From NCBI RefSeq assembly GCF_018138145.1, contig NZ_CP073104.1, positions 3,782,001 through 3,846,000 of the forward strand: a stretch of 64,000 nucleotides of DNA, given 5' to 3'. Source of the DNA: Pseudomonas sp. SCA2728.1_7. GTDB taxonomy: Bacteria; Pseudomonadota; Gammaproteobacteria; Pseudomonadales; Pseudomonadaceae. The position numbers were made by a program, and so were the translations under genes. Positions 55,436 to 64,000 of this stretch are shown one piece after another; the stretch's first letter is position 1, and each line of letters opens with the position of its first letter. The notes below the pieces were generated by a model, which saw nothing but the letters and a program-made list of their open reading frames with translations, was not told the DNA's origin and searched no databases.

Positions 55436-57244
55436 ATGAAACCAACCCTTCCCCGCAGACCTCGTTGGCGCAGCCTCGCCCTGCTGGCCCTGTGTCTGGC
55501 GCCGCTGTTGTGGCCGCTAGAACATCTGGCCGAGCGCTATTACCGCAGCGAACTGGCCGGCCAGAACCGTCAGACCCTCGACCTGTACGTCGCCAACCTG
55601 TTGGGCACCCTGCACCGCTACGAAGTGTTACCACAGATTCTCGGCGACCTGCCGGCCCTGCGCTCGGTCCTCGGCGCACCGGACGACGGCGTCACCCAAG
55701 GCAATGCCAACCGTCTGCTGAAGAACATCGCTGCGCAGACCGGCGCCGAAGTCATGTACCTGATGGACACCAGCGGCCAGACGCTGGCAGCGTCGAATTG
55801 GGACAAGCACGACAGTTTTGTCGGTCGCAACTTCTCCTTCCGCCCGTATTTCAGTGAAGCCATGGCCGGACGCCTCGGGCGCTTTTTCGGTCTCGGCACC
55901 ACCTCGGCCAAGCGTGGTTACTTCTTCGCCGCCGCCGTGCGCAACGGCGAAAAAATCATCGGCGTGCTGGTGATCAAGGTCGACCTCGACCACACCGAAA
56001 GCCTGTGGGGCAAAACTCCGGAACAACTGCTGGTGACCGACCACAACGGCGTGGTCATTCTCACCTCGCGTCCGGAATGGCGCTTTCGCTCGACCCGTAA
56101 CTTGAGCGACGGCGAACGCTCAGCGATCACCGCCATCCAGCCTTACCCTACCCGTGAGCCACGTCCATTGAACCTCAGCCCCAGCGCGTGGCTGATCCAG
56201 ACCCACGACATCGCCGAAACCGGCTGGAGCGTGAGCATCCTCGCGCCGCGTACGCTGATCGACCGTCCGGTGCGCACCGTGGTTGCGATCGGCGGCGCCA
56301 CGCTGCTGGTGGTGATGTTGTTGCTCGGTCTGATGATGCAGCGCCGCCGCCACTATCTCGAACGCATTGCCTTTGAAGCCAAGGCACGCCGAGAACTGGA
56401 AGGCCGCGTGGCGGAACGCACCAGCGACCTCGAAGGCCTCAACCGGCGCCTGAAGGAGGAAGTGCTGGAGCGTGAACAGGCCCAGCAAGAGCTGGTGCGC
56501 GCCCAGGATGATTTGGTTCAGGCCGGCAAGCTGTCGGCGCTGGGGACGATGTCCGCAAGCATCAGCCACGAACTCAATCAGCCGCTGGCAGCGATCCGCA
56601 GCTACGCGGAAAACGCCGAGGTGTTGCTCGATCATCAGCGCACCGACGATGCGCGCGGCAACCTCAAACTGATCAGCGAACTGACCGGGCGCATGGCCTC
56701 GATCATCGCCCATCTGCGCGCCTTTGCCCGCCGTGATCGCCACGCGCCGGAAAGCGTTGCCCTGCAACCGGCGCTCGACGATGCCTTGGCACTGCTGGCC
56801 AAACGGCGCCGGAGCATGGAAGTCGAGCTGATCCGCGATCTGCCGGCCGCCACCCTGTGGGTCGAGGCCGGGGAAACGCGTCTGCGCCAAGTGCTCGGCA
56901 ACCTGCTCGCCAACGCTCTCGATGCCCTTACCGAAAAAGGCCCGCCGCGCAAATTGTGGTTGAGTGCCGAATCCACCACCGAGGGCGTCAATCTGTACAT
57001 TCGCGACAACGGCCCGGGGTTCTGCATGGAAGCCCTCGGCCGCGCCAGTGAGCCTTTCTACACCACCAAGACCCGCACTCAGGGCCTGGGGCTGGGTCTG
57101 GCCATTTGTGAAACGCTGATGCGCGCCTTCGGCGGTGAACTGTCGTTCGCCAACCACAAGCAAGGTGGCGCCTTGATTACCCTGCGGCTGCGCGCCGGTG
57201 CGCCCGGGGTCAGCCTGCAACCGTCCGAGGATCGAAGTGCATGA
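55436..57244 (+). CDS. dctB: C4-dicarboxylate sensor histidine kinase DctB
   Basis: A 602-residue sensor kinase. Two transmembrane helices (about 12-30 and 280-300) enclose a periplasmic double-Cache region (RGYFFAAAV). HAMP/coiled-coil and the H-box SISHELNQPL with His378 follow, and the ATPase has DNGPGF and LGLGLAI. It senses C4-dicarboxylates and drives DctD. Its stop overlaps the dctD start. Confidence 0.92.
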   Translation: MKPTLPRRPRWRSLALLALCLAPLLWPLEHLAERYYRSELAGQNRQTLDLYVANLLGTLHRYEVLPQILGDLPALRSVLGAPDDGVTQGNANRLLKNIAAQTGAEVMYLMDTSGQTLAASNWDKHDSFVGRNFSFRPYFSEAMAGRLGRFFGLGTTSAKRGYFFAAAVRNGEKIIGVLVIKVDLDHTESLWGKTPEQLLVTDHNGVVILTSRPEWRFRSTRNLSDGERSAITAIQPYPTREPRPLNLSPSAWLIQTHDIAETGWSVSILAPRTLIDRPVRTVVAIGGATLLVVMLLLGLMMQRRRHYLERIAFEAKARRELEGRVAERTSDLEGLNRRLKEEVLEREQAQQELVRAQDDLVQAGKLSALGTMSASISHELNQPLAAIRSYAENAEVLLDHQRTDDARGNLKLISELTGRMASIIAHLRAFARRDRHAPESVALQPALDDALALLAKRRRSMEVELIRDLPAATLWVEAGETRLRQVLGNLLANALDALTEKGPPRKLWLSAESTTEGVNLYIRDNGPGFCMEALGRASEPFYTTKTRTQGLGLGLAICETLMRAFGGELSFANHKQGGALITLRLRAGAPGVSLQPSEDRSA

Positions 57245-58626
57245 CCATCGACAATCGCATTCAGGTGGTGTTGATCGACGACGATCCGCACCTGCGTCAG
57301 GCCCTTGGTCAGACACTGGATCTGGCAGGGCTGAAAATTCTGCCGCTGTCCGAAGCCAAAGGCCTGGCCGCACAGCTTGAGCGTGACTGGCCGGGTGTGG
57401 TGGTCAGCGACATTCGCATGCCAGGCATGGATGGCCTCGAATTGCTCAGCGAACTGCACGCGCAGGATCCCGAACTACCGGTGCTGCTGATCACCGGCCA
57501 CGGCGACGTGCCGCTGGCGGTGCAGGCCATGCGTGCCGGCGCTTATGACTTTCTTGAAAAACCGTTTGCCAGCGACGCGCTGCTCGACAGCGTGCGTCGC
57601 GCACTGGCCCTGCGCCGACTGGTGCTGGACAACCGCAGCCTGCGCCTGGCCCTGAGCGACCGCAATGAACTGAGTGCGCGGCTGGTCGGCCATTCGACGC
57701 CGATGCTGCGCTTGCGTGAGCAGATCGGTGCGCTGGCCGCGACCAAGGCGGACGTGCTGATCCTCGGCGAAACCGGCGCCGGCAAAGAAGTGGTCGCCCG
57801 TGCGCTGCACGATTTATCCAGCCGCCGTAACGGCCCGTTCGTGGCGATCAACGCCGGCGCACTGGCCGAGTCGGTGGTGGAAAGCGAACTGTTCGGCCAC
57901 GAACCGGGCGCGTTCACCGGCGCGCAAAAACGCCGCATCGGCAAATTCGAATTCGCCAATGGCGGCACGCTGTTTCTTGATGAAATCGAAAGCATGAGCA
58001 TGGACGTGCAGGTGAAGTTGCTGCGCATGCTGCAGGAGCGCGTGGTCGAGCGTCTGGGTGGCAATCAACTGATCCCGCTGGACATCCGCGTGATCGCCGC
58101 GACCAAGGAAGACCTGCGCCAGGCCGCCGATCAGGGCCGCTTCCGCGCCGACTTGTATTACCGCCTCAACGTTGCGCCGCTGCGCATTCCGCCGCTGCGC
58201 GAACGCGGCGAAGATGCGCTGGTGCTGTTCCAGCATTACGCCGATGAAGCCAGCGCCCGCCACGGCCTGCCGCCTCACGAACTGCAACCGGCACAACGCG
58301 CCTTGCTGCTGCGTCACACCTGGCCGGGCAACGTGCGCGAACTGCAGAATGCCGCCGAACGTTTCGCCCTTGGCCTGGAACTGGCGCTGGATAACGCTGG
58401 CGCCGAAGGTGGGGGTAACACCACAGTCGAAGTCATCAACGGCGGCCTCAGCGAGCAAGTGGAAAACTTCGAAAAATCCTTGATCGCGGCCGAACTGGCG
58501 CGCTCCCACAGTTCGGTGCGCAGCCTCGCCGAAGCCCTGGGCATTCCGCGCAAGACCCTGCATGACAAGTTGCGCAAGCATGGCCTCAACTTTGGCGACA
58601 GCAATCCTGGGGACGAGAACGAATGA
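57241..58626 (+). CDS. dctD: Sigma-54-dependent response regulator DctD
   Basis: A 461-residue regulator: receiver domain with phosphorylated Asp57 (VVSDIRM), AAA+ domain with Walker A GETGAGKE and the sigma-54 contact loop GAFTGA, and a Fis-type HTH at the C-terminus. With RpoN it activates C4-dicarboxylate uptake genes, which are not in the window. Confidence 0.94.
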   Translation: MTIDNRIQVVLIDDDPHLRQALGQTLDLAGLKILPLSEAKGLAAQLERDWPGVVVSDIRMPGMDGLELLSELHAQDPELPVLLITGHGDVPLAVQAMRAGAYDFLEKPFASDALLDSVRRALALRRLVLDNRSLRLALSDRNELSARLVGHSTPMLRLREQIGALAATKADVLILGETGAGKEVVARALHDLSSRRNGPFVAINAGALAESVVESELFGHEPGAFTGAQKRRIGKFEFANGGTLFLDEIESMSMDVQVKLLRMLQERVVERLGGNQLIPLDIRVIAATKEDLRQAADQGRFRADLYYRLNVAPLRIPPLRERGEDALVLFQHYADEASARHGLPPHELQPAQRALLLRHTWPGNVRELQNAAERFALGLELALDNAGAEGGGNTTVEVINGGLSEQVENFEKSLIAAELARSHSSVRSLAEALGIPRKTLHDKLRKHGLNFGDSNPGDENE

Positions 58627-59078
58627 GCACCGACAGTCACTATCTGGAGTCCGTGCTCCATCACGATATTCCACTGACCCGCGACATGGGCCTCAAAGTG
58701 CTCGACTGGCGCGAGCAGCAATTGAGTCTGCATTTACCGCTGGATCCGAACGTCAATCACAAGAGCACCATGTTCGGCGGCAGCCTTTACTGCGGCGCGG
58801 TGCTGGCCGGTTGGGGCTGGTTGCATTTGCGTCTGAAAGAAGAAGGAATCACCGACGGGCACATTGTGATTCAGGAGGGACAGATCCGTTATCCACTGCC
58901 CGTGACCGGCGATGCCGTAGCAATTTGCCCGGCGCCCGATGCGAAGGTGTGGAAGAAGTTTCTGGCGATGTATCAGCGTTATGGGCGGGCGCGGTTGGTG
59001 CTCGATACGCGGATCGTCAATCAGGGCAGCAACGAGGACGCCGTGACATTTACCGGGCAGTATGTTTTACACCGCTGA
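58623..59078 (+). CDS. YiiD C-terminal-domain thioesterase
   Basis: A 151-residue hotdog-fold thioesterase of the YiiD_C type (VNHKSTMFGGSLYCGAVLAGW, DARIVNQGS-like end). Its ATG overlaps the dctD stop as ATGA, so it is translated in the same unit. Substrate unknown. Confidence 0.85.
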   Translation: MSTDSHYLESVLHHDIPLTRDMGLKVLDWREQQLSLHLPLDPNVNHKSTMFGGSLYCGAVLAGWGWLHLRLKEEGITDGHIVIQEGQIRYPLPVTGDAVAICPAPDAKVWKKFLAMYQRYGRARLVLDTRIVNQGSNEDAVTFTGQYVLHR

Positions 59079-59088
59079 AGATCAAAAG

Positions 59089-59265
59089 CCCCTCACCCTA
59101 GCCCGCTCCCCGAGGGAGAGGGGACTGATTGGGGGATGCTTCAGACGTACACCGACCTGATGGCGCTTTGCTGAATCCATAATCGACCTCATCTTTCAGG
59201 TCGATGTATGACGCAAGACAACTCGGTCGGCTCCCTCTCCTGGGGGAGAGGGCTGGGGTGAGGGG
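59089..59265. repeat. Inverted-repeat element, CCCCTCACCC type
   Basis: The outer arms are CCCCTCACCCTAGCC (59089-59103) and GGCTGGGGTGAGGGG (59251-59265), with inner CTCCC/GGGAG hairpins. This is a common small intergenic repeat form in proteobacteria, lying between two convergent genes. Confidence 0.75.
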
Positions 59266-59282
59266 ATGCCGGATCAGCCGAC

Positions 59283-60125
59283 TTAACCGCGAGCCAACTC
59301 CAACAATCGCGAACGCCAGGCTGCCCTCGCCGGCAGCGCCAAAAAGAACTCATTGCGCAGCGATTCCCGCGCCGGATAACTGAACGCTTCCCCGCGCAGA
59401 TCCAACACTTCACCGCCCGCACCTTCCAGCACACCTTGCGCCGCCGCCGTGTCCCACTGCGAAGTCGGCGCCAGTCGCGGATAGCAATCCGCCGCGCCTT
59501 CAGCCAGCAGGCAAAATTTCAGCGAGCTGCCAATATTCGCCAATTGCAACTCGCCCAGGCTCGCATTCAGCCCGGCCAGCAGACGCTCCTGCTCGGGACT
59601 CGAATGCCGACGGCTGGCGACCACGGTAAACGCCTCACCCGGCCCCGGCACATCGCGTACCTGAATCGCAACCGGCGTGCCGCCCTTGTCGCAGCGCCAT
59701 GCGCCAAGCCCGGCACCGCCAACGTAGAAACGACCATTGGTCGGCATCGACACCACGCCAAACACCACTCGACCGTCTTCGATCAACGCGATGTTGACGG
59801 TGAACTCTTCACTGCCGCTGATGAATTCCTTGGTGCCATCCAGCGGATCGACCAACCACCAGCGCTGCCAGCCGGCGCGTACGCTCTGGGGAATGTTGGC
59901 GTCCTCTTCCGATAACACTGGAATGCTCGCATCCAGCGCCGTCAGACCGGCGACAATCAGGTGATGCGCGGCCAGATCCGCCGCCGTCACGGGCGAGTCA
60001 TCGGACTTGGCCGTGACTTCAACGCTGGAGCGCCAGAACGGCAAAGTCACCTCGCCAGCCTGCAATGCCAGCTCAACGACCGGCGCCATCAACGGGTGGG
60101 GAAAATTCATCGACACTTCACTCAT
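59283..60125 (-). CDS. cysQ: 3'(2'),5'-bisphosphate nucleotidase CysQ
   Basis: A 280-residue inositol-monophosphatase-fold enzyme with metal motifs SEED and DPLDGTKEF, and WDTAAAQGVL. It removes the 3'-phosphate from PAP made in sulfate assimilation. Its ATG overlaps the nudE stop (ATGA). Confidence 0.94.
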   Translation of the reverse strand: MSEVSMNFPHPLMAPVVELALQAGEVTLPFWRSSVEVTAKSDDSPVTAADLAAHHLIVAGLTALDASIPVLSEEDANIPQSVRAGWQRWWLVDPLDGTKEFISGSEEFTVNIALIEDGRVVFGVVSMPTNGRFYVGGAGLGAWRCDKGGTPVAIQVRDVPGPGEAFTVVASRRHSSPEQERLLAGLNASLGELQLANIGSSLKFCLLAEGAADCYPRLAPTSQWDTAAAQGVLEGAGGEVLDLRGEAFSYPARESLRNEFFLALPARAAWRSRLLELARG

Positions 60126-60688
60126 GCTGGGAAGAATCCGCGCTGGGTCAGCAGATCGCGGGTCAAATACAGGGCGGCCAGGGCGCGACCTTCGGAAAAT
60201 TGCGGATTGAGCGCCAGCGACGACAGTTCGCGCAGGTTCACTTTATCGACACGCATCGGCTCGGGCTCGTCGCCTTCCAGCCGCTCTTCGTACAAATCGG
60301 TAGCCAGAACGACCTGGATCTTCTGGCTCATGTAACCGGGCGACAGCGACAGCTCGGTCAGATGTTCCAGTTGCCGCGCGCCAAAACCAGCTTCTTCCTT
60401 GAGTTCGCGCTCGGCGGCTGCCAATACGTCTTCGCCCGGTTCGATCAAACCTTTAGGCAAGGACAGTTCGTACTCATCGGTACCGCCGCAGTATTCCTCG
60501 ACCAGCACTGCGTGTTCAGCATCCAGCATCGCCACAATCATTACCGCGCCGTAGCCCGCACCTTTGCCGACCAGACGCTCGTAAGTGCGTTCCACGCCGT
60601 TGGAAAAGCGCAGCTTGAGTTCTTCGACGCAAAACAGACGACTGGTGGCGACGATCTCGCGGGCAAGTACGGTGGGTTTCTGGCGCAT
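60122..60688 (-). CDS. nudE: ADP compounds hydrolase NudE
   Basis: A 188-residue Nudix hydrolase with the box GLIEPGEDVLAAAERELKEE and family N-terminus. It cleaves ADP-ribose, NADH and Ap3A-type compounds. First gene of nudE-cysQ; yrfG diverges upstream. Confidence 0.94.
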   Translation of the reverse strand: MRQKPTVLAREIVATSRLFCVEELKLRFSNGVERTYERLVGKGAGYGAVMIVAMLDAEHAVLVEEYCGGTDEYELSLPKGLIEPGEDVLAAAERELKEEAGFGARQLEHLTELSLSPGYMSQKIQVVLATDLYEERLEGDEPEPMRVDKVNLRELSSLALNPQFSEGRALAALYLTRDLLTQRGFFPA

Positions 60689-60776
60689 GCAAAGCTCCTT
60701 GGCGTGAACGCGCTACTATAACGCGGCTTTCCCGATTGTTTATGTCGGATATCTTTCTACCGTTCGAGACGTTGCC

Positions 60777-61439
60777 ATGCCTTCATTACCGTGGTCCGAC
60801 ATCGATACCGTTCTGCTCGACATGGACGGCACGCTGCTGGATCTGCACTTCGACAATCACTTCTGGCTGGAACACCTGCCGCAGCGCTACGCCGAACTGC
60901 ACGGGGTCAGCCGGGCCATGGCCGAGATGGAATTGCAGCCGTTGTTCGAACGCCACGCCGGCCAGCTGCAGTGGTATTGCCTGGATTTCTGGAGTGCCGA
61001 ACTGAAGTTGTCGGTGCGGGAATTGAAGCTGGAAACCGCGCACCTGATCGCCCTGCGGCCGGATGCCGATACGTTTCTGGCAGCGATCAAACGCGCCGGT
61101 AAACGGGTGATCATGATCACCAACGCGCACCGCGATTCACTGTCGCTGAAGCTTGAGCGGATTGAGCTGGCGCCGTATTTCGAACGGCTGATCAGCTCGC
61201 ATGATTACGGGTTTCCCAAGGAGAACCCGCAGTTCTGGGATGCCTTGCAGGCGGACATCGGCTTCGATCCGGCCCGCAGTCTGTTTATCGACGATACGTT
61301 GCCGATTCTGCGCAGTGCGCGGGATTTTGGTGTGGCGCATTTGTTGGCGGTGAAAGAGCCGGACAGCCGCAAGGGGCCGAAGGACACGGCTGAGTTTGCG
61401 GCGGTTGAGGATTATCGGGATTTGATTGCAGGGCTTTGA
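60777..61439 (+). CDS. yrfG: GMP/IMP nucleotidase YrfG
   Basis: A 220-residue HAD-superfamily phosphatase with DMDGTLLDL (Asp15, Asp17), the Lys in GFPKENPQF, and LFIDDTLP. E. coli YrfG dephosphorylates GMP and IMP. Divergent from nudE, a pairing common in gammaproteobacteria. Confidence 0.94.
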   Translation: MPSLPWSDIDTVLLDMDGTLLDLHFDNHFWLEHLPQRYAELHGVSRAMAEMELQPLFERHAGQLQWYCLDFWSAELKLSVRELKLETAHLIALRPDADTFLAAIKRAGKRVIMITNAHRDSLSLKLERIELAPYFERLISSHDYGFPKENPQFWDALQADIGFDPARSLFIDDTLPILRSARDFGVAHLLAVKEPDSRKGPKDTAEFAAVEDYRDLIAGL

Positions 61440-61454
61440 TTCCGAGTTGCCCCA

Positions 61455-61516
61455 TTCGCGAGCAGGCTCGCTCCCACATTTGGAATGCGATCCAATGTGG
61501 GAGCGAGCCTGCTCCG
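61455..61516. repeat. REP pair, copy 4, reversed arrangement and partial
   Basis: Here the arms point outward: CGCGAGCAGGCTCGCTCCCACA at left and TGTGGGAGCGAGCCTGCTC at right, separated by only 16 bases. The right arm ends early (GGGCGG where CGCGAA is expected). So it is opposite to copies 1-3. Confidence 0.85.
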
Positions 61517-61546
61517 GGCGGCGTTCCGACGAAAGCGTTTTATCGG

Positions 61547-61987
61547 TTACTCAGGAATACGCAGTGTCTGCCCCGGATAGATTTTGTTCACATCCTTGAG
61601 CATCGGTTTGTTGGCATCGAAAATTTTCTGATACTTGTTGGCATCCCCATACACACGCAGAGAAATCGCGCTAAGGGTGTCACCCGACTTGACCACGACA
61701 AATTGTGCGGCAGTGACAACTGGCCCGCTCACGGTGATCTGATCATCCACGCTGCCAACCCCGGCAATATTGCCCACCGCCAGCAGAATCTTCTCTTTCT
61801 CTTCCTGACTCGCAACCTCACCGGTGACGGTCACTTTGTCGCCATCCACCGTCGCCTGAACATTCGGATTGCCCAGACCGACCTTGCTGATGTGTTCCTT
61901 CAACTGCTCACTGGCATTGGCGTTGCCCGGGGTTAGCAGATCGATCAGCTTCTCACCGGCTTCTTTCACAAAGCTCAAAAGACTCAT
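61547..61987 (-). CDS. lysM: BON-LysM protein (Kbp/YgaU-type)
   Basis: A 146-residue cytoplasmic-looking protein with a BON domain (about 25-80) and a LysM domain ([34 protein letters not shown]). The family includes E. coli Kbp, which binds K+. ATG at 61987 is the family start; upstream frame lacks similarity. Confidence 0.93.
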   Translation of the reverse strand: MSLLSFVKEAGEKLIDLLTPGNANASEQLKEHISKVGLGNPNVQATVDGDKVTVTGEVASQEEKEKILLAVGNIAGVGSVDDQITVSGPVVTAAQFVVVKSGDTLSAISLRVYGDANKYQKIFDANKPMLKDVNKIYPGQTLRIPE

Positions 61988-62123
61988 AGCGCACACTCCT
62001 TGATTTGGGTTCCAGACGTCCAAGCCTAGACCACGACGGACAAACCCGGTTCCAAGCCGACCAATGACCCTGCCGCCGCGCAAGCGGTAGAATCGCCCAC
62101 CCCTGCCAGCGCCCGGAGCGAAG

Positions 62124-63011
62124 ATGGACATCAAGCAGCTGAAATTCCTCATCGCCCTCGACGAAACCCGCCACTTCGGCCAGGCCGCCGCGCGTTGTCA
62201 TATCACCCAGCCTACCCTGTCGATGCGCCTGCGCAGCCTTGAAGAAGAGCTCGACCTGCCACTGGTCAACCGGGGCCAGCGTTTCGAAGGCTTCACCGCG
62301 CCGGGCGAGCGGGTGCTGGCGTGGGCACGTTCGGTGATGGCGGCCTATGACGGCTTGCACGCCGAAGCGGCAGCGTGTCGCGGCAACCTGATCGGCACGC
62401 TGCGACTCGGCGTGGTGCCACTGTCGAGTTTCGATCCGCTGCCGTTGATGCAACGCCTGCACAGCGCCCACCCGAATCTGCGTTTTGAAATGTCGGCGCT
62501 GAGTTCCGAGCAAATTCTTGAGCATTTGGCGAACAACCGCATCGATCTCGGCGTGTCTTATCTTGATCGACTGGATAACGAGCGCTTCGAATCCCTGGCC
62601 TTCAGTGAAACGCGCATGGGCCTGCTCTACGATCAGCGCACCTTTACCTTCGGCGATGCTCCGTTGAGTTGGGAGTCACTGATCGAGCTGCCGCTGGGCA
62701 TGCTCACCAGCGGCATGCATTTTCGTCAGTCCATCGACCACAACTTCCACAGCCGTGGTCTGACCCCGCAACCCTTGCTGCAAACCGACGCCGTGCATCA
62801 ATTGTTACAAGCCGTGCACGGTGGGTTCTGCTGCGCGATCATGCCGCTCGACGGTGGTCTGGAAAAACTCACCGACCACCTGCGCCTGCAACCCATCGAA
62901 AACGCTCAAACCCTCGCCCCGCTGGGCCTGATCATGCGTCGCGGAGCGCCACGCTCGGCGCTGGCGGAGGCCTGTTTCGCGCTGTATCGAGAATCACCAA
63001 CAGCCTCTTGA
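62124..63011 (+). CDS. LysR-family transcriptional regulator upstream of fdhD
   Basis: A 295-residue LysR protein ([40 protein letters not shown]). The gene precedes fdhD on the same strand, so it may regulate the formate dehydrogenase-related genes; the target is not visible. OxyR/CynR-like branch cannot be fixed. Confidence 0.87.
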   Translation: MDIKQLKFLIALDETRHFGQAAARCHITQPTLSMRLRSLEEELDLPLVNRGQRFEGFTAPGERVLAWARSVMAAYDGLHAEAAACRGNLIGTLRLGVVPLSSFDPLPLMQRLHSAHPNLRFEMSALSSEQILEHLANNRIDLGVSYLDRLDNERFESLAFSETRMGLLYDQRTFTFGDAPLSWESLIELPLGMLTSGMHFRQSIDHNFHSRGLTPQPLLQTDAVHQLLQAVHGGFCCAIMPLDGGLEKLTDHLRLQPIENAQTLAPLGLIMRRGAPRSALAEACFALYRESPTAS

Positions 63012-63103
63012 TCGACGGCATCTATCGATAGATCGACACTAGCGATTAGACGCGACAACTTGCCGCGCCTAGTCTTAACGTTGATCAAACCGTCGGTGAT
63101 GCC

Positions 63104-63943
63104 ATGAACGCCAAGCGCCCAGCCTGCGCGGCGCCTGCAATTGAAACGCCCGCGCCTGCCGCCAGCCAGACCTACAGTTACAGCGATTTGCCCCGCGAGG
63201 AATCGGCCAGCACTGCGCTCGCCGAGGAAGTCGCGTTGGCGATCGCCTACAACGGCATCAGTCAGGCGGTGATGCTGGTGACACCGACCGACCTTGAAGA
63301 CTTCATCGTCGGCTTCAGCCTCGGCAGCGGCATCATCGAGGACGCGACCGACATCTATGACTTGCAACTGACCGGCGCTGGATCTGCGCAATACGCGCAA
63401 GTGACCATCGCCAACCGTGCGTTCTGGAACCTCAAGCAACAGCGTCGGCAAATGGCTGGCACCAGCGGTTGCGGGTTGTGCGGTGTGGAAGCGGTGGAGC
63501 AAGCGCTGCCAGATCTCAAAGTCCTGGCCGGCGCAGCGTTACCACCGATCGAATGGCTCGACGGTTTGCGCCAGCGCATCGGTGCGTTCCAACCGCTCGG
63601 TCAACATTGCGGCGCGGTGCACGCGGCAGTGTTCATGAATGCCAGCGGCGAATTGCTGCTCGGCCGCGAAGACATCGGCCGGCACAACGCCCTCGACAAG
63701 CTGATCGGCGGACTGATCCGGCAAAAGATATCCACAGAAGGCGGCCTGGCGATTGTCACCAGCCGTTGCAGCCTCGAATTGATCCAGAAAGTCTTGCGCG
63801 CCGGCATCCAGACTTTAGTCAGCCTGTCCGCGCCCACGGGCCTTGCCGTGCAATGGGCCCGTCGACACAACCTCAATCTCATCCACCTGCCGCAGAAAAG
63901 TGCGCCGCGGGTGTATAGCCCCGCGATGGAGAATCAAGCGTGA
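63104..63943 (+). CDS. fdhD: Formate dehydrogenase accessory sulfurtransferase FdhD
   Basis: A 279-residue protein with the CxxC pair Cys123 and Cys126 in SGCGLCGVE, plus GREDIGRHNALDKLIG. FdhD moves sulfur from IscS to the Mo-cofactor of formate dehydrogenases. The stop overlaps the next GTG start. Confidence 0.96.
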   Translation: MNAKRPACAAPAIETPAPAASQTYSYSDLPREESASTALAEEVALAIAYNGISQAVMLVTPTDLEDFIVGFSLGSGIIEDATDIYDLQLTGAGSAQYAQVTIANRAFWNLKQQRRQMAGTSGCGLCGVEAVEQALPDLKVLAGAALPPIEWLDGLRQRIGAFQPLGQHCGAVHAAVFMNASGELLLGREDIGRHNALDKLIGGLIRQKISTEGGLAIVTSRCSLELIQKVLRAGIQTLVSLSAPTGLAVQWARRHNLNLIHLPQKSAPRVYSPAMENQA

Positions 63944-64000
63944 GCCAACATCATCAAGCCGACCAGAAACCTGTCCCGCGCTACAAGCCTTACAAAGGTG
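63940..64000 (+). CDS. Probable FdhF/YdeP-type oxidoreductase, 5' end only
   Basis: A GTG start (GTGA overlap with fdhD stop) opens a frame reading VSQHHQADQKPVPRYKPYKG up to the window edge. The YKPYKG-like start and fdhD as neighbour fit a molybdopterin FdhF/YdeP family protein. Only 20 codons are visible. Confidence 0.55.
   Translation, partial: MSQHHQADQKPVPRYKPYKG

Noticed and set aside
56120..57373. 417-residue minus-strand frame
   Set aside because: Antisense to dctB kinase domain.

Overview
The window is a high-GC Pseudomonas chromosome segment, most like the P. fluorescens group. The case for this rests on gene order: envC-ctpA-deacetylase, then hisB-hisH-DUF2164-hisA-hisF, asmA-mutY-yggX-tRNA-Phe, a polar amino acid ABC transporter, and rfbC-dctB-dctD. 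Four intergenic REP palindromes built on a GAGCAGGCTCGCTCCCAC core, an OprD-type porin and AguA/AguB fit the same assignment. The genus rests on recalled gene order and motifs; no alignment was run.

Layout. 1-4361: cell-wall genes (truncated EnvC-like activator, S41 protease, polysaccharide deacetylase) and a Vps62-like protein. 4342-6848: a family 3 solute-binding protein and a lipoprotein-type trypsin-like protease. 6925-9977 (minus): histidine biosynthesis. 10135-16361: REP pair, OFA-type MFS transporter, PanZ-like acetyltransferase, AsmA, MutY, YggX, tRNA-Phe. 16942-24203: accessory-looking genes (TauD-like oxygenase, TauE/SafE permease, two hydrolases, YceK lipoprotein, DUF1016 nuclease, two Lys/Ala-rich paralogues). 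24274-30432: GABA permease, complete amino acid ABC importer, methyltransferase.

30862-40355 is an AT-richer accessory island beginning at tRNA-Thr(TGT). It holds a lone P-loop ATPase, a tightly coupled three-gene operon (SAM methyltransferase, compact SF1 helicase, and a protein with a C-terminal ALKBH8-like AlkB domain), HicAB, a DUF3077 protein and a RES/Xre toxin-antitoxin pair. No integrase is seen. The three-gene operon is the best candidate for an undescribed system. It could act in nucleic-acid modification or repair or in phage defence, but that role is inferred only from domains and location.

40932-48836: a LysR regulator facing an operon for a free-amino-acid hydroxylase, a GNAT enzyme and the AzlC/AzlD exporter. 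Next come an OprD porin with an upstream promoter-terminator arrangement, a DsbA-family protein and a TonB siderophore receptor with a possible Fur box. 49012-54681: agmatine-to-putrescine genes aguB-aguA and a 970-residue kinase/M23-like/class III aminotransferase fusion. 54848-64000: rfbC, dctB-dctD, a thioesterase, nudE-cysQ, yrfG, a BON-LysM protein, a LysR regulator, fdhD and the start of a probable FdhF/YdeP oxidoreductase.
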